Assembly (NCBI GenBank): GCA_009192285.1
Contig: CM018610.1
Location: 372,001 to 436,000, forward strand
Direction of reading: 5' to 3'
DNA from: Morchella semilibera
Taxonomy: Eukaryota; Ascomycota; Pezizomycetes; Pezizales; Morchellaceae
Length of the DNA stretch: 64,000 nucleotides
Part shown: positions 36,501 to 48,218 of the stretch, piece by piece
How positions within the stretch are numbered: position 1 is the first letter of the stretch
How the letters are laid out: every line of letters starts with the position of its first letter
Position numbers and translations under genes: made by a program
Notes under the pieces: generated by a model
Database searches by the model: none
Seen by the model: the letters and a program-made list of their open reading frames with translations, nothing else
What the model was told of the DNA's origin: nothing

Positions 36501-36876
36501 ACACATCAAAGGATTTACCATTGTACTCTTTTACGACTGGTGAGCTTTCTTGCTAATTACTACTAGTTCATTGCCGTTACCACATCCTTTCTTCTCCCCT
36601 CCGACCACTCCCCTCTATTATTATCAACCCCCCCCCCCCCCTCCTCCTCCTCTGCAGATATTTTTATTACATCTAGACCTCCTCCCTCTTCAAACCCGTC
36701 CCCCCATTCAATTACTAAAAGGCATTCGTTTATAGAGTCTCCACAGTAGCTACTATTTCTTCTCACGGCCTAATTCAAGCAAGCTTCTATTGCATTTAAA
36801 CAACGACACATTATTCGAATAGACCAAATTATTACAACCGAGGAAAAATTTAGGACAATCTTGACTCGTCAAGATA

Positions 36877-39664
36877 ATGTCGAAGAACCCCACACCCACA
36901 TCTCCCTCGCCTGCCACCGGTAGTGGTGAAGACCCGTTTTTCGACCAACTGCGTCCTTCACCAGACCTTTCCACTGCAAACTCAACATCCGCAGCATCAA
37001 GCCGCCCCGGAAGCGCCAATGGCGAACGTTCAAGCCTCCCATCCACTGCTGCCGTACGAACGAGTCACAGGGTACGGTTTGGGTCGGGTGAGGCTTTGGA
37101 TGATCTGAATAACAGATACACTTTCAGCCTGCGTTCACATGATGATGCACCAAAGAATCTGGCATTGGCAGCAACACAGCAGCAGCAGCAGCAGCAGCAA
37201 GGGGTTTCACAGACTCCCCCAATCACGTTAACTTCGCCGAGCAATTCACCGTCGGGAAGGATTTACCCTCAAACAGAGTACTTCCAAGCACCAATTGATG
37301 TGGATTCCATTGGGAGTGCGTCTGCAAAGGAAAAGCCTTCCCCGTTGAAAGCTCCGCCAAGAGCTTACAGTTTTTCGAAGGATGATGAACTCGAGATGAA
37401 CGAGAAGTATGATCAATTTCATGCAAAGGATCAGCTCTCCGCAAAAGAGAGGGCGGCTACACTTTCAAGAATGGGAGGGTTCTCTGCCCCAGGATCAGCA
37501 AGAACATCGCCCACCCTTAGTCCACTGGACCCGCTTAATACATACAGTGTTGGAGCTGGGCAGGTTCAGGGTGGTGTCCCAGTCGACGATATCCCATTGT
37601 TGAACCTTGGGGATACCATTAAAGAAACCATTGTAGACGGAAAGGCAGACCGACCAAAAATAAGGGCAACAAAAGAGGCTCACGACCTCGTCAGACAGCA
37701 CACGCAAAGGGGCCCTTCTGGCATAGTGAGGACAATGATGCCCAGAAGAAGTACAGAATCAGGGTTCGAGCCTAGGTCAGGAGCAGTTACTCCTGTTGCT
37801 CATCAACATGAGGACTATGTGAAGCCACCGGAACAGTTCCGTGGGGGTATCTTGAGCAGCTTGTTGAAGTTATACAACCCAGCCCAAGCAAGCTCCAACA
37901 CATCTCACTACACACCAAGCATTGCGAGCACTACTTGCAGCCCAACAGCCTCCGGAAGGACAACACCAAAATGGTACAACAAAAGCGCAAATACCTCATC
38001 GACATCGCTCGGACTTCTCGCGGCATCAGGAACAATGGCGTCGCCGGCTGCCGGCTCATCTGCGGGAAAGAATGTACGTCCGAAACCGAAACACCGGCCG
38101 CATAGCGGTGGCGTTGTTGGCGCCATAAAGAATTTCTCGAAGGCGAATGCAAACCTAGAAAATGAGATCAAGGTGCGTTACAACGAATATTTGCTTTTTT
38201 TTGACCCGAATTATTTTATTTTTCTGCTGCCCTGGTTGATGCAGGTACCACGACATTTGCTAACGTAACGTTTTCTGTCATGCAGATCACTATTCACATT
38301 GCCGAGACTTTGGCGAGACAGAAGTATATTCTTAAGCTTTGCAGGGCACTGATGCTTTATGGTGCTCCCACACATCGGTTGGAGGAATACATGAAAATGA
38401 CATCTCGTGTTCTCGAAATCGACGGCCAGTTCTTGTATATCCCAGGGTGTATGATTGTCTCCTTCGGTGACTCGTCGACACATACTTCCGACATGCAGAT
38501 TGTCCGAACCAATCAGGGGGTTGATCTTGGGAAGCTTCATGATACACACCTCATCTACAAGGAGGTTGTCCACGACATTATTGGTGTGGAGGAGGCAACC
38601 CAGAGATTGAATGATGTAATGAATAGGAAGCCCAAGCACAACCCATGGATCTTGGTTCCGGTGTTTGGTATTGCAAGTGCTGTGGTGGGACCATTCGGTT
38701 TCAAAGCTAGACTTATTGATATGCCGATTCTGTTCCTTCTTGGATGCATCGTTGGGTTTTTACAACTCATTGTAGCCCCAAGCTCAGAGCTCTACGTAAG
38801 TACGTCTATAAGTGACTTTACATGGATATGAAACTAACAAGTTTTCGTTTCTAGTCTAATGTTTTTGAGATCTCGGCTGCTATCTTAACAAGTTTTCTCG
38901 CAAGAGCCTTTGGTTCTATTCGAGGAGGTAACTTGTTTTGCTTCTCGGCACTGGCACAGGCTTCAATCGCTTTGATATTGCCCGGTTATATCATCCTGAT
39001 GGGCTCACTAGAGCTCCAATCAAGAAACATAGTCGCTGGATCTGTTCGAATGTTCTACGCTATCATTTACTCACTATTTCTTGGTTTTGGTATCACGATT
39101 GGATCAGCTTTATATGGACTTTTTGATGATAATGCTACATCAGCAACAACATGCGATAACCCCTTACCCTGGCAATATAATTTCTTATTTGTACCACCAT
39201 TCGCATGGTGCCTTTTAACAATCAATCAAGCCCGCTGGAAGCAGGCTCCGGTTATGATTGCTATCGCATTGGCCGGCTATGTTGTTAACTTCTTCTCCAG
39301 CCGGAGATTTTCCTCTCAACCTCAAGTGTCCAACGCAATGGGCGCCTTCACCATTGGTATTCTCGGAAACGTGTACTCCCGTGTCGGTCACGGACTCGCC
39401 TTTGCCGCAATGTTGCCAGCTATCTTTGTACAGGTCCCCTCTGGTCTCGCCGCCCAGGGCTCTTTGGTTTCTGGTATTCAGAATGCGGACCTCGTTATCA
39501 GCAACGAAAACGTCACCTCATCACAAAGCCAGTTCTCGAGCGTGGTGATGGATATGGGCTTTTCGATGATTCAAATTGCGATCGGGATCTCGGTGGGGCT
39601 ATTTGCGGCCGCACTGGTAGTATATCCGTTTGGAAAGAAACGTTCGGGGCTTTTTAGCTTCTGA
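36877..39664 (+). CDS. ThrE-family (DUF1212) membrane transporter, Prm10-like
   Basis: Multi-pass membrane protein of the ThrE/YjjP type; bacterial ThrE exports threonine/serine, and yeast Prm10 is a pheromone-regulated relative of unknown substrate. Exons 36877-38172, 38286-38795 and 38855-39664 give 871 residues with no frame break. Introns: GTGCGT...TGCAG and GTAAGT...ACTAAC...CTAG. Residues 1-430 are a cytosolic Ser/Pro-rich region with a short polyQ (near 37177-37200). The conserved cytosolic domain begins ITIHIAETLARQKYILKLCRALMLYGAPTHRLE and includes FLYIPGCMIVSFGD. About ten hydrophobic segments follow, including WILVPVFGIASAVVGPF, ILFLLGCIVGFLQLIV, ALILPGYIILMGSLELQS, MFYAIIYSLFLGFGITIGSA and a last MIQIAIGISVGLFAAALVVY. 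The transported substrate cannot be read from the sequence. Confidence 0.92.
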
Positions 39665-40521
39665 TCTGTTCTGACTTCTTCTCCTCTTACTACTACACAC
39701 TTTTTTTGTAGATCTAATATTTGGTATATTTTGTCTTTCATCTTCGCCTGTTTATATTTGTCTCCTTTGTTTTGGATAGGGGGCGGCTGTTATTACTGTA
39801 TTCTTTTATGTTTGGTTGTTATTCACTCCTTTCTAATGGCCTCTTTTTTTTTTTTGGACTCCGTTATAGTTTCTCTCCCTCCTTTATTCTCTTCTGTTAT
39901 GTCCTTCATTCAGTATTATTAGCATTGGGAACGGTTTAGAAGGTGGTTTGTTTTTCTTTTTATCTTAGAAAAGGGTTATTATTCATAGTTTTGGTCTTGT
40001 GTTTTTTTTTATTCGTAGAGTGGTTTTTTGGAATTGTTTTGCGGGCAGGCGGGGCAGTAGGATGGCGGGAGTTATGACTTTCCTTTTTTTCTCTCTTCTT
40101 TGGGTTTACCCAATACTCTTTCTGCTCCTCTACACCTTCTTCTTGTGTGTATCTGTCTTTTCTTTTCTTTTCCTTTTGTTCATGCATCTTATGTATAAAA
40201 TCGGGCCGGATAGCGTTGACACTAGGCGTTCTCCTGTTTCTTGTTTATATATAATGGGTTTTATTATTCTTATTTGTCCCTTCATTTTGTAAGAGTACAT
40301 AACATTGGGGGGGGGGGGCGGTCGCAGAGGGAGGGCCGTTCACCCGTACAATATAAGTGGTGGATTACCTTACATCATGGTTATATTACGGGTTGTTCCC
40401 TGTGCATATCAGTGATTGATATATGTAGATCTTCCGGATTAACTGGTGGTTGGTGGGCGTGCTTGTGATACGTATAGTTTTTGTTGATATTGGTGTGAAG
40501 AGCTGAATGTAGGTGGTGTGG

Positions 40522-40538
40522 TCATGAGCTATCACTCG
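40522..40538 (+). repeat. Dispersed bipartite 17-mer
   Basis: TCATGAGCTATCACTCG, forward, preceded by GTGTGG. Confidence 0.65.
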
Positions 40539-40748
40539 ATTTTCACATGGAATACTGTTAGAGTTGCCGCTGGAACCAATCCACACACTAACACCATTGG
40601 AGTTATTGGCAATAATAAAGACTTATTGGGAGGTGTCCTTGCGACCTACATCTACTATGTACTGTAAAGTGGTCTTTTGCGCGCGCGCTTGGCATGTTAC
40701 CCTGCCCGCAGCCAGGTATCATAGCAACCCAGAACACGTATATTACAG

Positions 40749-40955
40749 GGCAATGGGTTTAACTGGCGGGGATGGGAATTGGGGGAGGAGCGGAGAGGGG
40801 GGGGGGGCGAAGGCCCTCATAACTAACCGTAGAGAGTGGACTGCAGGCAATGGGGTTATATAACTGGCGGGAATGGGAATTGGGGGGGGAGCGGAGGAAA
40901 GGGGGGGGGGGGGGGCGAAGGCCCCCATAACTACATGTACATACCGTAGAGAGAG
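40749..40955 (+). repeat. G-rich dispersed repeat, copies 2 and 3 in tandem
   Basis: Copy 2 is 40749-40836 and copy 3 is 40846-40955, period about 97 bp. Both run GGCAATGGG-TT...AACTGGCGGG-ATGGGAATTGGGG, then GAGCGGAG, a G10-G15 run, CGAAGGCCC-YCATAACTA and CCGTAGAGAG. Copy 3 includes TACATGTACATA, absent from copy 2. Confidence 0.88.
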
Positions 40956-41249
40956 GATTTAATTGTCTACAGCTACCGCTGTTCCCTAGGATTTAAACAA
41001 CTCGCGGTCGCGAGGTGGTAACCCCTAGTGGAGTATGTACCGCCATTACTCGAAAAATTGGCTATGCATATGAGGTCAAAATTGCTATAAGCAGACCTGA
41101 TCTACGTCCTTCAACCAATCGTGAAGGAGGTAATCCCTGGCCGGAGATAGCCAATTTTCCGGGTTTTTGCGGTATTACATCAGGTCAAATGATTATTGTG
41201 TCACCACCTCGTCGTCTATATGCCAAGACATATTTATATAAAAGGGCTC

Positions 41250-41338
41250 TATATACTTGCCGAATTTTCAAGTTTAGGACGGTTGCCACCCAACCTTTGG
41301 GTATGTCTCGTCCTAAACAAAAATCTGGCAAGTATATA
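41250..41338. repeat. Short palindromic (MITE-like) hairpin element
   Basis: Left arm 41250-41281 (TATATACTTGCC...TTTAGGACG) is an imperfect reverse complement of the right arm 41309-41338 (CGTCCTAAAC...GGCAAGTATATA), with a 27-nt loop. It codes for nothing. No clear target-site duplication was found by eye. Confidence 0.7.
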
Positions 41339-42575
41339 ATTCAAATCAGAGAAGCCAGTCAAGAAAGCCAAAGCCTTTCATACATATTTTTTCTACTCTC
41401 ACCAATACATGAACGGAGCCAAGAACTGATTACAATCCCTCCCCCCCCCCTTTTACGCCCAGTAATAAAATAGGCCAATCTAAAAGTCACCAGCCAGCCC
41501 CTCGAGAGCTAGGAACCCCCACGCGTGTAGGGGCCAACTCTTTATCGTGGGCATGACGATAAGGTAGATAGCAAACCCATTGGCCTACCCCAATTATTGC
41601 GGCTGGTGTGTATACTCTCTTGATTTTATCTGTAAAGTTGGGGCTAGGAGTAATGGTGGACACGATACATGAAAAGACCCTTATACCTTGTATCGCCTCG
41701 GCCCGTCTGGCTCTACCATAGTATAGTCTTGATGATACCGAGACCCAAGGTAAGCCTCGGCACAAAGCCTTGAGACTGATACACGAAACCGACCGCTCTC
41801 AAGGCTTGTCAACTCCCCAAAGTAACTAAGAAGCTAGCCAAAACGCCTAAATGAAGATTGTATTAGAATGGTTCGCGTTGTTCGCCATCACTCGGGAGTC
41901 TCATGACTTCAGAATAGAGCCCTAGGAGCCTCGTTTCGTGCCCATAATTAACTAGGGGGTGCTAGGTTCGCCATCTCTAGAGAGAACCCGAGTACATTCC
42001 TTGTGTGCTCTATTCGGAAGCACCTATGGCTGTTGGTATACTAAGTCGCCAGAGTGGCTTTTTAACGTTAGCTCTAACAGCCTTCGCTATTAATAGCCGA
42101 CCATTAATACCTCCCTTTTGCCAAACAAGAGAGCCTAAAGCACCCTTACCCATCCACCAAAACGGTGCCGACATTCCTCAGTACCTACGTATGTTCTATG
42201 ATCCTAACGCAGGCGTGATAAACATAAAAAGGCAGGGTCTATGTCCTGGCCAATGACCCACGGAACGGAAATCCGCCATATTTATTATCGAATAGCAAAC
42301 AATTGACCACGGGCCTTTGCGATCTTCTAATAGTAGCAGATATCTTGCTACTAGGCCTCTAGCTTTTTTTTTGGAGCCTATACAGGTGAGGCGGGACGGG
42401 AATAGTCATACCGTTCGTGGTTTGATTATGGTATGTGTTTTGCGCAGGGAGGTTCCCTGGTTAGCTTGGGGTCCTCAACTCACCAGCAAGAGTTGGGTTA
42501 ATTTTTGAGCCGATCCGAGAGGTCTTTGTAGGGTATTGGGGGATGTGGAATTATGTTCCTCCCGTGTGATTGTCG

Positions 42576-42592
42576 TCATGGACTATCACTCG
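42576..42592 (+). repeat. Dispersed bipartite 17-mer
   Basis: TCATGGACTATCACTCG, forward. Confidence 0.65.
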
Positions 42593-43874
42593 CTCTGGTT
42601 CTACTAGCGCGTACCTTGGACGGGTACTTCGAAAGAGGTCGATAAGCCACACCTACCTACCCTCCTCATAAGCATCCTCTAGCAGCCCAAATGAGTTTTT
42701 GGAAACGAGCCCATAGAAGCTCCGAATCTACCAAAAGACCCCCACAGGCAGATACACACCCCCACGGGTACCTCAAAGGCCAGCGTAGGCAAGTCACCCC
42801 CACCACTAGCACGAAGATCCAGCAGAAAGACCCAGCAGCCTACAGAAGCAACTCGAGCCCAAACATGCCTCGGCCATGCTTGACCAAGCAGCTGTGCGGC
42901 GGTACGCGCAAAGAATCTAAAAACGAGGCTCGAGCCCGTTTCGGCAGGGAAATCCCAGATCTGAGATCGAAGGTGCGCAGCGGAGATCTAGGGTTGACAG
43001 GGTAGGCAAAACCATAAGAAGATCTATTGGCTGATCAGCTTATAGACAAGACAAAACAGCACTCAAACAGGGCCTGCAAGGCGGAGGCGGTGGTGGTGGT
43101 ACGGGGGGGGGGGAGCAAAGGGCATTTCTACCCTTCATACATCAGTGGCCAAAAACAAAAAGGGGAAGTTAAGACCCGAAAGGTAGATGAAATTAGACCA
43201 TGTCAGCAAAGTCTCGTGCTGTTAGAGAACATGAAACAGTAACCCCTCTCCCCTTCCAAAACACACGCAGACCCGCATGTGCCGCGCTACTGTGACAGCA
43301 TAACTCCCAAACTGACAATCCGAATCCCACGCACAAATTCCTACCTGGACACTCATCTCTGGAACATACGGGGGGCCACTCACCTCCAAAATCCATCTGC
43401 AGCCCTACGACTTACATACATACAACGAGTCTGAAGCCCATCCTCTGGCTCCGCTCACCCTGTGATTCCTGCGGCCTAAGATACCAGCAACAGCATCAGC
43501 ACGAGCCCAGGTGTAGTCCCAACTAATCTAACCACCGTGACAGCAGCTGTAGGTCCGAGGGGCGGTACCTACACCTGGAAACGCAGAAACATTACTCATC
43601 CCATGATCACCAGCACCAATCACCTTTCCCCCGAAAGACTCGGGGAGTGGCCCGAAAAGATGCATGAGGTGGTTGGTGGTATGTGCCCGAGTACATGATC
43701 TACCCAGCCAGCCTTATCACGTCAGCCTTGCGCTACATACGAGAATCCATTATCTACCCCGCACCGTGCGGGTTTGGGAACACACGGGCCTGAACTATAC
43801 TAACCCTAACCCAAACCAGTGATCAAATTGATGATGGTGTTGTTTGGGGTGTTGGTCAATGTCGGTCAGTTGGG

Positions 43875-43891
43875 TCACAGGATATCACTCA
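43875..43891 (+). repeat. Dispersed bipartite 17-mer
   Basis: TCACAGGATATCACTCA, forward; last base A. A second copy follows 56 bp later. Confidence 0.6.
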
Positions 43892-43930
43892 CGTTTTTCC
43901 CGGAAGTACATGTAGCCTGGGTAGTATTGG

Positions 43931-43947
43931 TCATGGTTTATCACTCA
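43931..43947 (+). repeat. Dispersed bipartite 17-mer
   Basis: TCATGGTTTATCACTCA, forward, same orientation as the copy at 43875. Confidence 0.6.
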
Positions 43948-44821
43948 CGCTTCACATTCATGCCCCACTATCACTGCAGTCAATCCGACCTGCGGTCATG
44001 CAAGAAACACCGCATACTCAGGGACTATGGGCTGCCCATCTCAATTTCAGTCTTAATCAAATTCAATCCCTGTTTAGTTACAATCCAGCAACCCCAAAAA
44101 ATCCAGTCTGCGCAGTCCTCCTATTCACAGAAAAACACAATTTGTCGTTACCAAACCCAGAAGTAGCAGTCTTCAACCACCACCCCAATTCTCCATTCAC
44201 CAGCAAGCTCGATGAATCAAACCCCCTTCACCCTTCACACATGCAGCAGTCTTCAACTCCTTTCGCTCAATATATTGTAATTGTCTTTCCCGTTTCATTC
44301 ATCACATCCCTCCCAATTTCCTATCCCTATCCCTATCCGCCCCCAGCTGATATCACTACCACTATTACCCCACCGCCATTCCTGCAAATCTCAAACTTCG
44401 CAAGGAATATCACGGCGTGCGGAAACAGAAAAGAAAAATACAACATAGCGTACCCAGTAACTATCTTATCGTAGTTATAAAAATAAAAATAAAAAACGAG
44501 AGTATCTGAGCCACTCAATTCAGCAAGCTAGTAGCATAAGCGAAAGTTAAAAAAAAAAAAAAAGATAGAGAGTGAGTGAGTGAGATTGGACAAGTAATGC
44601 ACCGATAGCAGTCATTGTGTTGCAAAAACGCAAACAAGCGATATAAAAAAATCCGTCCCATGATGGGATCTGAAAGAATGATCACAAGAAGTAAAAAGTC
44701 ACAAAAAAGAACCAGTAATCCGAAACCGAAACCTATCCCGTAAAGCGAGAAAACAAAACTAGAAAAAAAGGCGGAACCCCGAATTTACCCCACGTACACA
44801 ATTACAAAACACTCATAACAT

Positions 44822-46488
44822 TTAAAACATGGCACTCTTCCTCTTGTCGCCCGAAAAGACCAACTTGGGTGCCTTCAATTTCCTAGAGCTCTCCTTTCCG
44901 CTAACGCTCCCGCTCTCATCGCCGCTGACGCTAGAAGCACTATACTCCTGTGGGGATCCCGATCCGCCCCTCAAGCTTTCATTGCTCTGGCGGCCAGACA
45001 AAGACGACGCAACGCTCTCATTGTCGAACGCAAACCCCTCATTCTCAGAGACGGGTGTCATCGTGCCCGACGCAGACCTAGCAGACCTGCGCTCCAAGCT
45101 TGAGGTGACAAGCCTAGAGACAGCCCTGCGGCGCTGCCTAGTGGCGAAGTTCTTGCTTCCCTCGACGGTAGAGGTGGGCTTCGCCTTGAGCTCCTCGATG
45201 GAGGGGGGCCCACGGGGCTGACGAATCGGGTGTGAGCCGCTAGCATGCCCTGGGGCAAAGGTAGCAGTCAGGGGTGTAGAAGGCAGCATGGAAAGTCTTG
45301 GCAAAGAGGTCTTTGGCGCGGGGTCAATCTCAAGGTTGTTGATGTTGATACACGTCGAGAGGGAGCTGGCCTTGCGGTGACCGCGCTTGAACCCAGATGG
45401 GGGAGTTGTGCTCGGCTGCTGCTGTTGTGGCTGCTGTTGCTGTTGCTGCTGCTGCTGCTGCTGTAGGTTAAGCTTAGGAGGAGAGCGGGAACGCGCGGAA
45501 CGCAGAGGAAGAGTGTTGTTAACAGAAGAAGTCTGTTGCTGCTGTTGCTGGGCGTACAAAGGAGGGCTCTCAGGCTGGGCAACAGGAACTTGCTGTTGCT
45601 GAACAGCCTGTTGCTGCTGAACCTGCTGGTACTGAGTCGCATTGGACTGCTGCTGCTGTTGCTGCTGTTGCTGCTGAACATAGTATCCATACTGGGACTG
45701 AACCGCATTGCTGTTGTAAAGCGGGTAGTATCCGCCACCAGAAACCATATTGGCGTTGTTCTGCGACATCTGCTGCTGCATGTACATATTCATCCCACCA
45801 GGGCTAAGTGGCGGGTTCGCGAATCCAGCCTGACCTGTCGACTGCAACTGCAACTGCTGAATCTGCTGCTGCAAAATCTGAGCCTGCCTTGCCGCCACGC
45901 TCGAAGCTGCAAAGCTCGCCAACTGCTGCTGGAGTTGTGCCTGCTGCTGGGTAAGGATGTAGTTTGTTGCCAATAGCTGTTGGTACATGTCTGCCTCAGC
46001 CTCGTCCATCTCCGCCATCTCCCCACCATTGCTGTAAACCTGGTTAGAGGCCATCTGCTGGTACGCTGTGCTAGCCGTGCGAGGGGTGTTCTGCGGGCCC
46101 TGGTAGCGATTGACGTTTTGGTTATTGTTACGGGCAGCAGCACGGGCCGAGAAGGACCCAACCGTGCTAGCGGTTGGGTTGCTGCTGCTATTGGCGTACT
46201 TACTACTCTCAAGGCTGTTCTCGTTGACCTGCGGAGTGGGCATCGCGGCGGAGACAGGGGTCTTGGGGGCAGTACGAAGACCAGCCAACAGGGCGGATCT
46301 AGCCGTGCGGGGGGTGGTCACGGGTTGTTTCTCCACTGAGGAGCAGAGAGATTGTTCTGGGACACTGGGACAGAAATGTTGCGAAGGTGCGAACCTTTGC
46401 CTCGTGAACCGAAGGATGGCGTGTTGCCGGGGTAGTTGTTATTGTTGTTGTAAGTCATCTGAACGAGACCGCCTGCGTCCATGCTCAT
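44822..46488 (-). CDS. Conserved Q-rich low-complexity protein, one apparent frameshift
   Basis: I do not recognise a named function. The ATG at 46488 opens MSMDAGGLVQMTYNNNNNYP, then GSHLRNISVPVSQNNLSA. Near 46330 the frame changes; the downstream frame reads EKQPVTTPRTARSALLAGLR and has no ATG at its head, so both parts belong to one gene. Adding one base gives 556 codons with the stop. Residues about 110-340 are dominated by polyglutamine encoded by mixed CAG/CAA, with a predicted coiled coil (YQQLLATNYILTQQQAQLQQ). The C-terminal third is basic and Ser-rich: PSIEELKAKPTSTVEGSKNF, ATRQRRRAVSRLVTSSLERR and ENEGFAFDNESVASSLSG. This pattern suggests a regulatory or RNA-binding scaffold, but that is inference. 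Confidence 0.75.
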
Positions 46489-47303
46489 GATTCTATCGTG
46501 AGGGTAGGGAAGGTTGGTTTTGTTAAAGACTTGTATGGCGTCGTGTGACGGACGGTTAATTAGGAAGTATGGTGATGTCGATAATGTTATCCGGTGATGG
46601 ATGTAACTATCCCGTAGCAAAAAAAGTGAAGGGCTGATGATTGGCGATGAAGTGTACAAGATGCCTTCCCTGGTTGGTGGGGCAGTATAAAGACCGATGA
46701 GATCGATGCTTGAACAAAAGCAGGCAGTAAAAGGACCGATTACGATGAATGAAAGAAGTTTAGGAGAAAAGAAGAAAAGACGAAGAGAAAAAAAATATAT
46801 ATATAAAACTTTGTGCTGGGGGGGACCGAATTCAGACGATGAGTTCTCCGGATTGGAAGTCGGAAGAGGTGAGGGAGGGGGGGGGTAGGGGGAGAGGAGG
46901 AATGAAGTCGAAAGAGAGAAAGAGAGAGAGGAGAAGGAGGCAGAGAATAAGTCGTCAGGACACTAGGCTATTTGGCCCCTTTTGTAAGCAACGATTTTCT
47001 CTTTGTGTGGCACTGGTCGGCTTGTGGGTGCGCGTAGAAAGGCTTAGTGTCTGATCTAGGACGGCTAGCAGTCAACGGCGGCAGGCGGGAAGCTCTTCTT
47101 TGCAGGACTTTGTGGAGGCGACGACAACGGTGGACCGACGACGACGAAAGTCGATGAATAAAGACGAGCGAACCAATATACGGATAAAATATATAAAAAT
47201 AAAAAAATAAATAAAAAAAGACTCCTTTTCTCTTTCTGCTGCAATGGGTATAGAATCGGCGCAAGTGCTCAGCACAGGGACGCTGAAAGAGTTACAGTAA
47301 TAG

Positions 47304-47341
47304 CGTAGTAGTAGTAGTAATAGTAGTAATAGTAGTAGTAG
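47304..47341 (+). repeat. Trinucleotide microsatellite (TAG/TAA)n
   Basis: About twelve TAG/TAA triplets upstream of the Q-rich gene. Confidence 0.85.
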
Positions 47342-48193
47342 AGAGAAACCCAGCAAGTAAGCGGGCAGTAGTAGTAATAGGCAGTACAGTAATAATAAAT
47401 AGAAATAGTAGTTAAAAGAAGAGTATTATTCGTGGGTGGAAATGCTGCGTAGAAGAAGCAAGAAGCCGAGCGCGAGCGGGAAGGCAGGTTGCTGCTAATG
47501 CGGGCAAGAAAAAAAAGAAAAGAAAAATGAGGATTTGCTAGTACTTCTGCAGCTTTTTTATTTCTTATTCCAAAACCTCCTTCTTACTTCTTGCTGCCTT
47601 GCTGCGAAAGAAAGTATAGGTAGGGTAGGGTAGGGAATAGGAAGGAGAGGCCTGAGAGAGAGGAGAGAGAGGAAAAAAGAGACGGACAGACACGCGAATT
47701 GGGGGGGAGGAAGGGGGGGGGGGAAAAAGGGCTGCAAAAAAACGACGGAGTCGAAAGAAAGAAGAAGAGAAAAAGGGAGGAAGGGGGCAGGAATAAGAGG
47801 ACGAGCAACGCTCCACAACAAAAAAAAAAGCAAAAAGGACGGATCCGCCCAGCAGGGCAGGGCGGCAAACTGGTGGTGGGCTAGGAAGCAAACGAATAAC
47901 CTCGAATCAAACCATCTCTACCAATCGACCCCTCCCTTCAGGGGTAAAACTACCCTACATACTCTGCCTACGAACCCTCTCCGGTCAACGAGGGGCGCGC
48001 ACTGTACCGCACCACCATCTTGCTTGCCTGCCTTGCACTTTTCTCTCTCCCTTCTTCTTGGTTACTGTTACTCTTTTGCCTAACTAGTTCCTCGGCCAGA
48101 ACGTTCTCTTCCCTCTTCTTTCTCTGCCCCTCCATCCCTGCGCATGCCCTGCCTTTTTCCTGTTGCTGTTGAGACTGGCCAGCCGTGCTTTTA

Positions 48194-48218
48194 CAAAAAA
48201 AAAAAAAAAAAAAAAAAA
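48194..48218 (+). repeat. Poly(A) tract
   Basis: About 25 consecutive A in an intergenic spacer. Confidence 0.8.

Larger units (their letters stand above)
24271..36876. other. 12.6-kb gene-poor stretch
   Basis: Contains no gene I can support apart from an orphan coding-like fragment at 33048-33524 (listed). It holds three 17-mer copies (24991, 25776, 26273), a 26-bp tandem repeat (26404-26475), a G-rich dispersed repeat (26811-26880), numerous TACATGTA palindromes (about 24570, 24870, 26873, 29970, 30800, 33070, 33105, 34665), and poly(A) runs near 29420-29447. Around 31055-31814 two minus-strand frames have protein-like composition but are short and interrupted. Confidence 0.6.
39665..44821. 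other. 5.2-kb spacer between ThrE-like and Q-rich genes
   Basis: Convergent 3' flanks (T-rich 39700-40200, A-rich 44470-44780). It holds four 17-mer copies (40522, 42576, 43875, 43931) and a near match at 41878-41894, a tandem pair of the G-rich repeat (40749-40955), a hairpin element (41250-41338) and homopolymer G/C runs. No supported gene; the frame 42005-42256 is short and unrecognised. Confidence 0.6.

Noticed and set aside
41878-41894. TTGTTCGCCATCACTCG, resembling the 17-mer
   Set aside because: Right half matches but the left TCAY is absent; treated as a half-site only.
42005-42256. 83-codon plus-strand frame
   Set aside because: Short, unrecognised, and in a repeat-rich spacer.
43800-43817. 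CTAACCCTAACCC telomere-like run
   Set aside because: Only two units, interstitial, no array; the GGGTTAGGGG near 1983 is likewise single.
45387-45976. Leucine/cysteine-rich plus-strand frames across the Q-rich gene
   Set aside because: Antisense shadows of CAG/CAA polyglutamine codons.
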